A DNA stretch of 42,272 nucleotides, from NCBI GenBank assembly GCA_900318995.1, contig ONMR01000016.1:1-42272 (forward strand), written 5' to 3'. The notes beneath the pieces were generated by a model, which saw only the letters and a program-made list of their open reading frames with translations, did not search any database and was not told the origin of the DNA. Each line of letters opens with the position of its first letter. Position 1 is the first letter of the stretch. The translations under genes and the position numbers were made by a program. The DNA is from an uncultured Prevotellaceae bacterium (lineage in GTDB: Bacteria; Bacteroidota; Bacteroidia; Bacteroidales; Bacteroidaceae). Shown here one piece after another: positions 14,098 to 22,598 of the stretch.

Positions 14098-15599
14098 CAG
14101 CCTTTGTCTATGCTCTCCTCAACCAGTTTGAGCAGTCCCTTTGAGTCCAGCTGACTGCGCAGGGTCTCGTCATGGAAATCAGTAAGGAACCTGATAAGGT
14201 AATCCACAATGTTGTCCGAGAACACACCGCGTGATGTATAGATGGCGCGGTCTTTCTCAAGTTCCTTTGCAGCCTCAACGCAGCAGCCGGGCAGCTGCTC
14301 CAAAGCCTCCTGTACGGCACGGTTCTTCTCATCGTGAATGTTCACGCCCAGACCCACGTATGTCTTGTCTGCCACTGCCAGGGCATCGGGCATCTCAAAT
14401 CCGTGACGGGCGGCGCAGCAGAGTGCAGCCATGAGCAGATAAGTATCGGCAAAACCGTCGCTGGCACGCCACTCGAATGTCTGCTTGTAGCTGAAATCCT
14501 TATCCTGCGCCTTCTCAAGCGGATTACACTTGGCAGCCATATCCATACGCTTGAGCCAGCCCAGCGGAACGCGCACCAGAGCACTGCGGTTGGAGAATGA
14601 CCAGCAGAGTGATGTGGGAGCCTCCTGATGAGGAACCAGACGCATGAATGACAGCGGATGCGGGTTACCGAATGCAGGCAGTGACGTTCCGGCCACCATG
14701 TAACCGGCAATAGCCTTGCGGCACTCATCGGTCAGCTCTCCGTCACGGGTCATTACAGACTCTCCGTTGCGTGTAAACTTGCAGTGTACGTGCATGCCCG
14801 ATCCGGCCTTACCTACGGTAATCTTGGGAGCAAAGGTCAGGGTTACGCCGTACTGGTAAGCCAGCTGACGCATCACCCACTTGGCCACCACCAACTGGTC
14901 GGCGGCATCCTCTATATCGGTAGGCAGGAACTCAATCTCGTTCTGCTCATAAATCTTGCCGTCCTGGGTAAAGTTACCCACCTCGCTGTGACCGTATTTG
15001 ATAAGACCGCCGCACTGGGCAATAAGCTTCATGGCCTCGGTGCGCAGGTCCTGGAACTTGCAGAACGGAGCGCTCTCGTGATAGCCGCGCTGATCAGGTG
15101 TCAGGTAGAGGTCCTCGGCCTCGGAGATGACGTAGTACTCCAGCTCGCCCATGGCCTGCATCTCCAGGCCGGTCACAGCCTTGAACTCATTGTGAGCCTT
15201 GTGCAGTATGTACTGGGGGCTGCTCTCAAACTGGTTGCCCTCGCGGTCAAAATATGAGCAGAGCAAATCAACCGTGGGAACCTCGGCAAACGGGTTCACG
15301 AATGCGGTCTTGTAACGCGGCAGCACGTAGAGGTCACTCTTGCCTGCTTCGATGAAGGGGAACAGGCTGGAGCCGTCCACACGCTCACCGGCCTGCAGGA
15401 TGTTCTCCAGATGCTCGGCGCTGTTTATTACAAAGTTAAGGGTCTTGAGCTTGCCGTCCCATCCGCAGTAGTGCAGGTTAATGAACTGCACCGCATTCTC
15501 ACGGCAGTAGCGGACTATATCCGCACAGGTAAATTCGGCTGCGGGCTTGCCCAGAAAGCGTACCAGCAGGTTAGGGTTCATTTCAATCTTCTTGTCCAT
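14097..15599 (-). CDS. Glutamine synthetase (type I-like, Bacteroidetes form)
   Basis: The 500-residue enzyme makes glutamine from glutamate, ammonia and ATP. Visible features are GELEYY (151-156) with metal-binding Glu residues, EQNEIEFLP (218-226), the GSGMHVH catalytic loop (266-272), NPHPLSFMRLVPHQEAP with the conserved Arg, and NRSALVRVP. The Tyr loop used for adenylylation in enterobacterial GlnA (NLYDLPPEE) is not visible. It is close to Bacteroides 'glutamine synthetase family' proteins as I recall them; a gamma-glutamyl-amine ligase role cannot be excluded. It is the first gene of the operon with PARG, phosphatase and kinase-like genes. Confidence 0.88.
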   Translation of the reverse strand: MDKKIEMNPNLLVRFLGKPAAEFTCADIVRYCRENAVQFINLHYCGWDGKLKTLNFVINSAEHLENILQAGERVDGSSLFPFIEAGKSDLYVLPRYKTAFVNPFAEVPTVDLLCSYFDREGNQFESSPQYILHKAHNEFKAVTGLEMQAMGELEYYVISEAEDLYLTPDQRGYHESAPFCKFQDLRTEAMKLIAQCGGLIKYGHSEVGNFTQDGKIYEQNEIEFLPTDIEDAADQLVVAKWVMRQLAYQYGVTLTFAPKITVGKAGSGMHVHCKFTRNGESVMTRDGELTDECRKAIAGYMVAGTSLPAFGNPHPLSFMRLVPHQEAPTSLCWSFSNRSALVRVPLGWLKRMDMAAKCNPLEKAQDKDFSYKQTFEWRASDGFADTYLLMAALCCAARHGFEMPDALAVADKTYVGLGVNIHDEKNRAVQEALEQLPGCCVEAAKELEKDRAIYTSRGVFSDNIVDYLIRFLTDFHDETLRSQLDSKGLLKLVEESIDKG

Positions 15600-15670
15600 A
15601 TAATGAGTATTTGATTCGCCTTAAAATGATGGCGAATATACAAATAATAACCGACATTTTATGAAATGAA

Positions 15671-15701
15671 AAGCGCAAAGGAGAATCTCTCCATTGCGCT
15701 T
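15671..15701 (-). terminator. Terminator of the TonB receptor gene
   Basis: A 14-bp stem (AAGCGCAAAGGAGA with TCTCCATTGCGCTT, one mismatch) surrounds a three-base loop and lies just past the stop of the minus-strand receptor gene. On the minus strand it is followed by TTTCATTTC, a short U-rich tail. Confidence 0.7.
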
Positions 15702-15706
15702 CCGAT

Positions 15707-17722
15707 TCAGAAATCAACCGATATACCGGCTATTGTCCAGAAACCCGGTTGAGGTACGCACCCATAATCAAAGTACTGCTTGCCGGTAAGATTATTTCCT
15801 TCAAGAAAGAGTTCATACCGTCCATTTCTCCACTGCAGACGGGCGTCGGCCACGGAGTAAGGCTCGTAATCACGGACTTGACTGTCAGTATCGGTAAACG
15901 ATCCTGTTCGGTCCTGATAACGGAAGTTCACACCCAACTCCATATTGAGCGGCAGATTGAAATGTATCCCGGCAACAGCCTTGTGCTTGAGGTATTCAAG
16001 AGTTGTGCGACTCTGAATATTCGGAACATCCACCTTTTCCTGGTCTATATAATTGTATGCCACATCTATGGATTTAAAGAGACGTTGGCCGGGGAACAGT
16101 GTTTCAAGGCTGATGTTTGCAGTAAATTCAGCACCGAAAGAGTTGATCTCCGTAAAATTCACCGATTCCCAATGACGGTCTTCTTCCGGCTGTGAAATAT
16201 CCATAATCCAGTCAATCATATTTGAGCAACGGTTGTAATAGACCGATGCCGATGCCTGAATACCGCGTGGATCAGCATACTTCAAGCCTAAGTCAAAAGC
16301 TTTCAGTTCCTCTGGTTTGAGATGGCTGTCAGCCTTGTAACCACCTACGCTGTAATAGAGTTCCGTTACTGAAGGCAGGCGCAGGGAGGTGTTATAAGTT
16401 GCAAACAGTTTAAGGTTATCACCCAATCTTGCACTCATATCCACACCGGGATAAAAACGCAGGTCCATACCGTTCCATGAATTACGGACACCCACTACAC
16501 CAGCGCTCATTGAAAACCATTTCAGGTTGAGGTTATGCTCCAGAATAAAGCTCAAATTGGTACGGTTCAGCCCCTTTGTATAGTCACATTCAGTGCCCTT
16601 GATATGTTTAGATTCCGTCAACGGCTCCCCAAGATTGCCGCTTACCAGATTCTCATTCTTCAGTTCGGCGCCCACGGCAGTCCGACCGAGTTTCCAGTCA
16701 AACCAGCTGTTGAACCCTACGCCTGCTACATCCGAGCGGTGGTAATTGAAAGGTACGGTAGCCTCATTGCCACGGATAAGCTCAAAACGGTCCTCGTTGT
16801 GATTCCACCATGCACTGGGATGAATATGTACACGGCCGATACGGTTTTCTGCCTGGATTGCGGTATAGGTCTTAAAGGTATGCTCAAACTGCTCGTCAAA
16901 CTTGGCCGAATAGAATGTATTGCTGCCCCAATCCTTTACGCTGGCACCGGCATGCCAGTTCACCTTGATATCATCATCCGAATAACTGCCTTTGTAGAAA
17001 GCTTTCTTATACTCCATATCGGCATTGAGGTGTCCTGCCTTGCTGCGGCTGTAGCCGTCACTGCATCCATAGTTTACTGACAGCATATTATTCCATCCGT
17101 CACCGACAGCCGCTGCACTTGCACCACTTGCGGCATAGCCCCAACTTCCGGCTTCGGCATGCGCATGACCGGATGTTACGGTAGCCGTCTTGGTCACGAT
17201 ATTTATGGCACCCATAAGTGATGATGAACCATATGCCCTGCCGGCAGGGCCTTCAAGGAGCTCGATATGATCAATATCACTCATGTCTACAGGAAAATCA
17301 AAAGAGTTATGACCCGTCTGAGGATCACATATGTTAATACCGTCCAAAAGTATGGCCACCTGCTCAAAATTTCCGCCACGAATGCCTATATCAGTCTGAG
17401 CTCCCATAGGACCACGCTGACGGACATCCACTCCTACCGCATATTTGAGTATGTCATTGACAGACTGTACAGGATATTCACTAATCTGTTCCTGAGTCAT
17501 TATTCCTATTATGCGTGAAGCCTTGGGCAACGGAGTTCTGATCATCGATGCCGTAACCTCAATCTCCTCAGTCTCAAATCCGACCGAATCGGAAGTCGGA
17601 ATAATTATATCCTTGCCCTCAACATACTGATTAGCACTTACATGTCCGTAAAGTCCGTTTGTAATGGAAAATACAATTGTAAAAAATGCTGTCAAAACAG
17701 CATTAAAACTTCTCCTCAACAT
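15707..17722 (-). CDS. TonB-dependent outer membrane receptor (BtuB/vitamin-siderophore type)
   Basis: The 671-residue protein has a signal peptide (about 1-30), a short TonB-box-like segment (EEIEVTASM), a plug domain (about 65-175, with VNDILKYAVGVDVRQRG, IGIRGGNFEQVAILLDGI and IELLEGPAGRAYGSSSLMGAINIVT) and a 22-strand-type barrel ending in the aromatic VDF terminus. It lacks the CarboxypepD-like N-terminal extension of SusC proteins, so a small ligand such as a metal chelate or cobalamin is likelier than a glycan. No SusD gene is nearby. I see no cobalamin riboswitch upstream, so the ligand is not settled. Confidence 0.85.
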   Translation of the reverse strand: MLRRSFNAVLTAFFTIVFSITNGLYGHVSANQYVEGKDIIIPTSDSVGFETEEIEVTASMIRTPLPKASRIIGIMTQEQISEYPVQSVNDILKYAVGVDVRQRGPMGAQTDIGIRGGNFEQVAILLDGINICDPQTGHNSFDFPVDMSDIDHIELLEGPAGRAYGSSSLMGAINIVTKTATVTSGHAHAEAGSWGYAASGASAAAVGDGWNNMLSVNYGCSDGYSRSKAGHLNADMEYKKAFYKGSYSDDDIKVNWHAGASVKDWGSNTFYSAKFDEQFEHTFKTYTAIQAENRIGRVHIHPSAWWNHNEDRFELIRGNEATVPFNYHRSDVAGVGFNSWFDWKLGRTAVGAELKNENLVSGNLGEPLTESKHIKGTECDYTKGLNRTNLSFILEHNLNLKWFSMSAGVVGVRNSWNGMDLRFYPGVDMSARLGDNLKLFATYNTSLRLPSVTELYYSVGGYKADSHLKPEELKAFDLGLKYADPRGIQASASVYYNRCSNMIDWIMDISQPEEDRHWESVNFTEINSFGAEFTANISLETLFPGQRLFKSIDVAYNYIDQEKVDVPNIQSRTTLEYLKHKAVAGIHFNLPLNMELGVNFRYQDRTGSFTDTDSQVRDYEPYSVADARLQWRNGRYELFLEGNNLTGKQYFDYGCVPQPGFWTIAGISVDF

Positions 17723-17779
17723 ATTCTACACATTATTAATAATTGATTACAACTATAACCCCAAATGGATTTTGGTCGG

Positions 17780-17787
17780 CAAAGGTA
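17780..17787 (-). promoter_or_regulatory. -7 element of the TonB receptor gene
   Basis: On the minus strand this reads TACCTTTG, an exact match, about 57 bases before the ATG. No TTG is present at standard spacing, which may mean an activator is needed. Confidence 0.55.
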
Positions 17788-17892
17788 TAAATTATTCACT
17801 TCAAAACTAACGCCATCCTGATTCTTGGACTAAAAAAACAATCCACTCATGCATCTGCAGGAATGGACTATCAACCGGTTATCGGGCTAAGC

Positions 17893-18438
17893 TTATTTGA
17901 GCAGTTCGGCTACTGCCGCATCAACCTTGTCCATCGAATCTCCGGGTTCGAAGCGCTGAAGCACCTCTCCGTCCTTTGAAATCAGGAACTTGGTAAAGTT
18001 CCAGCGAATATTGGGATTATCTGCGTTACCCTTTTTGGACTTGAGGTAGTTGTAAAGAGGTATGGCGTTTTCGCCGTTAACCTCAATCTTGTCAAACTGC
18101 TTGAACTTAACCTTATAATTGAGGGTGCAGAACTCCTGAATTTCCTGTATGGTTCCGGGAGCCTGCTGACCGAACTGGTTGCATGGGAAATCCAGAATCT
18201 CAAACCCCTTCCCGGAATACTTCTCATACATCTCTTCCAGTTGTGTATACTGGGGAGTGAATCCGCAGCGGGTGGCCGTATTCACAATCAGCAGAACCTT
18301 GCCTTTGTAACCTTCCAGACTTACCTCTGTACCATTGGCATCCTTAACCTTGTATGAGTAGATACTCTCATTCTGTCCGTAAGCGGCCGACACGATTGTA
18401 ACCATCAAAACCGCAATAGTGATAATATACTTCTTCAT
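17893..18438 (-). CDS. Exported glutathione peroxidase-like (thioredoxin-dependent) peroxidase
   Basis: The 181-residue protein starts with a signal peptide (MKKYIITIAVLMVTIVSAAYG), so it acts in the periplasm. The peroxidatic Cys is 58 in NTATRCGFTP. FPCNQF (84-89) and WNFTKF supply the Gln, Trp and Asn of the Gpx catalytic tetrad. Cys 104 in EFCTLN is placed as the resolving Cys of thioredoxin-dependent Gpx enzymes. It is the last gene of a three-gene operon with a MarR/OhrR regulator and a cytoplasmic paralogue. It should reduce organic or hydrogen peroxides at the envelope. Confidence 0.92.
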   Translation of the reverse strand: MKKYIITIAVLMVTIVSAAYGQNESIYSYKVKDANGTEVSLEGYKGKVLLIVNTATRCGFTPQYTQLEEMYEKYSGKGFEILDFPCNQFGQQAPGTIQEIQEFCTLNYKVKFKQFDKIEVNGENAIPLYNYLKSKKGNADNPNIRWNFTKFLISKDGEVLQRFEPGDSMDKVDAAVAELLK

Positions 18439-18460
18439 TCTTATAATAATTAGGTTTTTG

Positions 18461-18895
18461 TTATTTCAATTTATCAATCATTTCATCCAACATCCTGTAC
18501 AGGTCAGGAACAGTTTGCGGATTGATGCTGTCACACATGACAGACTTACCTACCTCAAAAGGAACATCCGACAGGTCTGTCTGGAGTTGTTCGCCTTTGG
18601 GAGTCAGCGAAACTATAATCTGCCGGGCATCCTCCCTGCCCCTGCTGCGACTGATTATACCCTCTTTCTCCATCCGCTGCAAAAGCGGTGTTACGGTATT
18701 TGTTTCAAGGAACAGACGCTTGGCTATGTCATTGACAGGCTGGGCATCTTTTTCCCACAACACCAACAGTACAAGATACTGGGGATAAGTAATCCTATGT
18801 GCCGACAACAACGGATGGTATGCCTGTGTTATCAGTCTCGATGCGGTATAGAGCCTGAAACAGAGCTGGTTTTCCAGTTTGAATTCCTCTTTCAT
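18461..18895 (-). CDS. MarR family regulator, OhrR type
   Basis: The 144-residue winged-helix protein has the OhrR hallmark LENQLCFRLYTASR at residues 7-20 with the redox-sensing Cys 12. DIAKRLFLETNTVTPLLQRMEKEG is the recognition helix region, and RGREDARQIIVSLTPKG is the wing. OhrR repressors are inactivated when this Cys is oxidised by organic peroxides. Its gene lies between two Gpx paralogues (four-base overlap with the upstream one), which fits peroxide-induced control. Two palindromes flank the operon promoter (19454-19503) and are good operator candidates. Confidence 0.92.
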   Translation of the reverse strand: MKEEFKLENQLCFRLYTASRLITQAYHPLLSAHRITYPQYLVLLVLWEKDAQPVNDIAKRLFLETNTVTPLLQRMEKEGIISRSRGREDARQIIVSLTPKGEQLQTDLSDVPFEVGKSVMCDSINPQTVPDLYRMLDEMIDKLK

Positions 18896-19437
18896 CCCAG
18901 AAAAGCCTTTATGTCGGCCTCCATCTCTTCAGGAGTGGTTGTAGGAGCATAACGCTTTATCTCCGTACCGTCACGGTTGATCAGGAATTTGGTGAAATTC
19001 CATTTTATGTCATTATCCTTTTCAACACTCTTGCTGATGCTCTTGAACAGTTTTTCCGCAGCCTTGGCCTTGAGGCCTTTGTACTCCTCGGAGGGAGCCT
19101 GGGTCTTGAGATACTCAAAAACGGGATGCGCATCGGCTCCGTTAACATCGGTCTTGGCCATAAGCAGGAATGTTACTCCATGGTTGACACGGCAAAACTC
19201 TTCAATCTCCTCATTAGAGCCCGGCTCCTGATGCGCGAACTGGTCACACGGGAAACCCACTATATCCAGACCCTGACCCTTATATTTCTGATAAAGAGCC
19301 TCCAGACCATCATATTGGGGCGTAAAACCACACTTGGAAGCTGTATTGACCACCATCAGGACCTTACCCTGATACTGTCCAAGATCCACTTCCTTACCCT
19401 TTCCGGTAATTGCTTTAAAATCATAAATCTTAGTCAT
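18892..19437 (-). CDS. Cytoplasmic glutathione peroxidase-like peroxidase
   Basis: The 181-residue protein has no signal peptide. The peroxidatic Cys is 36 (NTASKCGFTP) and the expected resolving Cys is 82 (EEFCRVN). FPCDQF and WNFTKF complete the Gpx catalytic residues. The Cys positions match the thioredoxin-linked Gpx type rather than a selenoenzyme. It is the first gene of the operon. Its last four bases overlap the MarR/OhrR gene. Compared with the exported paralogue it has an insertion (about residues 111-134, Lys/Ala-rich) before the WNFTKF motif. Confidence 0.93.
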   Translation of the reverse strand: MTKIYDFKAITGKGKEVDLGQYQGKVLMVVNTASKCGFTPQYDGLEALYQKYKGQGLDIVGFPCDQFAHQEPGSNEEIEEFCRVNHGVTFLLMAKTDVNGADAHPVFEYLKTQAPSEEYKGLKAKAAEKLFKSISKSVEKDNDIKWNFTKFLINRDGTEIKRYAPTTTPEEMEADIKAFLG

Positions 19438-19453
19438 ATCCTTTTATATTTAT

Positions 19454-19525
19454 ATCGTTCACGATGCAAATTTAAGTATTGTATTTTATATCGCAAGCGA
19501 TATTCTTGTTTTTTTTGTATTTTTG
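19454..19525. promoter_or_regulatory. Divergent promoter region with two palindromic candidate OhrR operators
   Basis: For the gpx operon (minus), TAAATTTG at 19467-19474 is an exact -7 box and a TTG at 19494-19496 sits 19 bases away. The palindrome ATATCGCAAGCGATAT (19488-19503) is centred on that TTG. A second, related one, ATCGTTCACGAT (19454-19465), lies just downstream of the -7 box. Both follow ATCGyNNrCGAT. For the AraC gene (plus), TATTTTTG at 19518-19525 is the -7 box, so the upstream palindrome may also affect it. Confidence 0.65.
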
Positions 19526-19558
19526 TATCGGAATATCAATAATGACAACTTCTGTAAT

Positions 19559-20317
19559 ATGTTTTCCATCCGCCAAGTGAGATTTACGGCCGAAAGGAAG
19601 TCAAATCAGCCATCGGTCACCAGCACTTCTGTATTCAGTTTCATCTACCTGACTGGAGGAGAGCTGACCGTACAGTCCGACGGCAACTGTTTCAACTGCT
19701 TTCCCGGGCAGATCCTGCTTATTCCCCAGAACAAGGGTTACTCCTTTACCGATATCAATGAGGCCAAAGGCTACATCGGGAGTTTCTCCCTGTCAATACT
19801 TCCGGATGTTAATAGTGTAATTACACTCAGGAAACCCTATCTGAAAGTATTCTGGTTTGATGAAGCAATATTTGTAAACGAGTTACTCAAGATGATGACC
19901 CGGGCATACAGAAGCAAAAGGGAAACTCTTGTCTCAAAAGAGCTTGACCTTCTGCTCACAATGGTCGGAGTGTCAGATGAAGGTATTGCCAATCCGCTTG
20001 TGACAGGTTTCCTGAAAGCGATTCAGGACGACAGCCGCCCCATCAGATTTGCTGATGATTATGCCAATGAGTGCGGAGTATCGCTCAATTGGCTGAACAG
20101 GGTTGTCAGACGGGAAAGCGGCAATAGCGTAAGTTCTTGGATAGATCAGGCACGGATAAGCAGGGCCAAAAGCCTGCTTAAGGATACCGAAATGCCTATC
20201 ATTGACATAGCCGTTGCCGTAGGATTGGATGACCAGTCATACTTTGCACGTTTTTTCAAACGTCATTGCGGAACAACCCCGTCGGAATACAGAAGTAGCA
20301 TCGTCAACAAGCACTGA
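19559..20317 (+). CDS. AraC family transcriptional regulator
   Basis: The 252-residue protein has an N-terminal cupin-like sensing region (GQILLIPQNKGYSF and nearby strands) and a C-terminal AraC DNA-binding domain from about residue 155. The two helix-turn-helix units are ADDYANECGVSLNWLNRVVRRESG and IIDIAVAVGLDDQSYFARFFKRHCGTTPSEYR. It lies directly before a TonB receptor gene in the same direction, so it probably activates that gene. I start at ATG 19559; the 12 codons upstream overlap the promoter. Confidence 0.9.
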   Translation: MFSIRQVRFTAERKSNQPSVTSTSVFSFIYLTGGELTVQSDGNCFNCFPGQILLIPQNKGYSFTDINEAKGYIGSFSLSILPDVNSVITLRKPYLKVFWFDEAIFVNELLKMMTRAYRSKRETLVSKELDLLLTMVGVSDEGIANPLVTGFLKAIQDDSRPIRFADDYANECGVSLNWLNRVVRRESGNSVSSWIDQARISRAKSLLKDTEMPIIDIAVAVGLDDQSYFARFFKRHCGTTPSEYRSSIVNKH

Positions 20318-20321
20318 AAAT

Positions 20322-20385
20322 CCTGATTCAATACTTCCGCATCCTAAATAATCAGGCGAAATAAACCGACATTTGCAGCCTGATT
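20322..20385 (+). promoter_or_regulatory. Receptor promoter region with three CCTGATT repeats
   Basis: CCTGATT occurs at 20322-20328, inverted (AATCAGG) at 20350-20356, and again at 20379-20385, 28-29 bases apart. The last two extend to an eight-base perfect inverted repeat (AATCAGGC/GCCTGATT) that brackets a near-consensus -7 box GACATTTG (20368-20375) and touches the receptor ATG. They may be binding sites for the upstream AraC regulator. Confidence 0.4.
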
Positions 20386-22590
20386 ATGAAAATACCTCTT
20401 ATACTTTACATAATATCAGTCTTTCAGGTTGATTATGATACGGCTTATACCATGCCTACTGTCGATGTGACCGAACACCGCCAGGGTATCTCATTGGAAA
20501 AAACCGCTTCGCCGAGTATCACAATCAACGAATACCAGCTGAACAGTCACGGAATAACAAACCAAAAATCACTAAGCGGCATAGTACCAGGATTACATAT
20601 ACCCGATTATGGGGCATCGCTTACATCGACCATATACCTTAGAGGATTCGGATCCAGAATGGAGAATCCTGCACTGGGTATGTACATTGATGATTTTCCG
20701 GTTGCCGACAAAAACATGTATGACTTTGACTGGGAGGGAATAAGGTCTGTCACCCTGCTCCGAGGTCCCCAGGCTATGCTGTATGGCCGGAATGCAATGG
20801 CCGGAGCATTGTCCATCCAGACCTTGTCATCAGCCGACCTGGACGGGATCAGGGTATCGGCGGAGTACGGGACCGCCAATTCCATCAGAACAGGCATCAC
20901 TATACCGGCAGGCAATCATCTTATAAACGCCACCTTCAGGCATACAGACGGATATTTCATGAATGAGTGCAGGAAAAGTCTGTGTGACCCCTACACAGGC
21001 GGCGGACTCAACTGGAAATGGGAGGATTGCACCATCGGCCGTTACCTTGAAAACATTGTCAGGGCCAGTTTCTCCAACGAGGGAGGCTTTGCTTACGGAA
21101 GTTATCGCAACGACAGCATCCTTCCGGTAAACTATAATGACGAAAGCAGTTACCGCAGGTTTTCACTTCTGGAAGGGTTCAAAGTCCGCAAAAATCACAA
21201 TAGGATAACCACTCAGACATCGGCATCATTGCAACTGCTTGCCGACCGTATGCGTATGGATCAGGACTACACGCCACAATCTGTCTTTACCTTAGAGCAG
21301 AAACAGCGCATGGTGACATCCACTTTTGAATTCTCGTTTCGCCCTGTCAGAGAGTATGATCACTGGAAGCCCAAGACCGGTGCATTCTGCTATTTCAAGG
21401 CAAATGACATGTCTGCCCCTGTTGAATTCAGACAGGATGGGATCAACCGGCTCATACTTAACAATGCCAACTCAAACATTCCGGATGACATGGGATATTT
21501 GGAATTTGAGGAAACAGAGTTCCCGGTAACCTCGGATTTTGAGATACTGTCTTGGAACACGGCTCTATATCATGAATCGATTTTCAGTTTAGGACGCTGG
21601 CTGCTGACTGCCGGGCTGAGATTTGATTATGAAGGAGCGTGGATGCGATATGACAGCCATGCTCTGATACACTACCGGTTTGTTCCCAACATGAGTTCAT
21701 TCAAGCCTTTCAGTGAGTCTTACGAGGGTAGCACCGACCGGTGCAGTATTGAGATTTTGCCAAAGATATCGGCCATGTACTCAGTCCCTACAGGCAACGA
21801 TGACAATATGTTAGCCGTATACCTGACCATATCGGAAGGTTTTCGCGCCGGAGGCTTCAATACCCAGATTTTCTCAGACATAATACAGGGACATATGATG
21901 AATGGGCTCATGGCCGACCTGGGCGTATATCTTGACAATCCAATGCCATCGGTAGGAGCAGAGCATACGGTATATGATCCGGAAGAGGCCTGGAACTATG
22001 AACTCGGCATACGGTTCATAAACCGTCAGCACATTCAGGCCCAGGTCAATGCATATTATATGGACGGATACAACCAACAGCTAACGGTTTTTCCTCCAGG
22101 AAAATCCACGGGACGCATGATGACCAATGCCGGCCGGTCACGCAGCATAGGGACTGAAGCTCAACTTTCAATATATGGGGAGCATTTCAGTACACAGTTC
22201 TCATACAGTCTGTGCGATGCCCGTTTTGTCCGGTATGTTGACGGCAACAATGACTATTCAGGCAACAGTGTGCCATTCATACCAAAAAGCACATTCTACG
22301 CTGGAGCTGATTGGCGGATACCGGTCTCCGCCAATTCAGTCGTTCTTCATGCTGATATGCGCGGCTGCGGTCCGATAAGCTGGAATGAGTCCAGCACACT
22401 CAGGGAACCTGCGCATCTTACCATAGGCGGCGGTATCTCGTGGACAACGGATAGAATACGACTCGGCCTTCGCGGTGACAATCTGACCGGCAATCAGCAT
22501 CCTGTATTCTATTTCAAATCTGTAGGCAACGAATTTTTCGCCCTCTCCAAGCCCAGAAGCATCAAGTTAAGTGTAACAATAAACCTTTAA
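20386..22590 (+). CDS. TonB-dependent outer membrane receptor
   Basis: The 734-residue protein starts with a short hydrophobic leader (MKIPLILYIISVFQV), followed by a TonB-box-like segment (TMPTVDVTE) and a plug domain with IYLRGFGSRMENPALGMYIDDFPV and LLRGPQAMLYGRNAMAGALSIQT. The barrel includes FRAGGFNTQ and ELGIRFINRQ strands, and GLRGDNLTGNQHP marks the penultimate strands. The shape is the siderophore/iron-type receptor lacking a SusC extension. The AraC gene upstream and a lipoprotein gene nine bases downstream suggest one uptake unit. The leader is weaker than a normal signal peptide, so the true start could be slightly different. Confidence 0.85.
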   Translation: MKIPLILYIISVFQVDYDTAYTMPTVDVTEHRQGISLEKTASPSITINEYQLNSHGITNQKSLSGIVPGLHIPDYGASLTSTIYLRGFGSRMENPALGMYIDDFPVADKNMYDFDWEGIRSVTLLRGPQAMLYGRNAMAGALSIQTLSSADLDGIRVSAEYGTANSIRTGITIPAGNHLINATFRHTDGYFMNECRKSLCDPYTGGGLNWKWEDCTIGRYLENIVRASFSNEGGFAYGSYRNDSILPVNYNDESSYRRFSLLEGFKVRKNHNRITTQTSASLQLLADRMRMDQDYTPQSVFTLEQKQRMVTSTFEFSFRPVREYDHWKPKTGAFCYFKANDMSAPVEFRQDGINRLILNNANSNIPDDMGYLEFEETEFPVTSDFEILSWNTALYHESIFSLGRWLLTAGLRFDYEGAWMRYDSHALIHYRFVPNMSSFKPFSESYEGSTDRCSIEILPKISAMYSVPTGNDDNMLAVYLTISEGFRAGGFNTQIFSDIIQGHMMNGLMADLGVYLDNPMPSVGAEHTVYDPEEAWNYELGIRFINRQHIQAQVNAYYMDGYNQQLTVFPPGKSTGRMMTNAGRSRSIGTEAQLSIYGEHFSTQFSYSLCDARFVRYVDGNNDYSGNSVPFIPKSTFYAGADWRIPVSANSVVLHADMRGCGPISWNESSTLREPAHLTIGGGISWTTDRIRLGLRGDNLTGNQHPVFYFKSVGNEFFALSKPRSIKLSVTINL

Positions 22591-22598
22591 GAAAAAAA

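Noticed and set aside
17723-17892. Possible cobalamin riboswitch before the BtuB-like receptor
   Set aside because: The leader is too short (about 57 bases after the -7 box) and no B12-box-like conserved sequence is visible.
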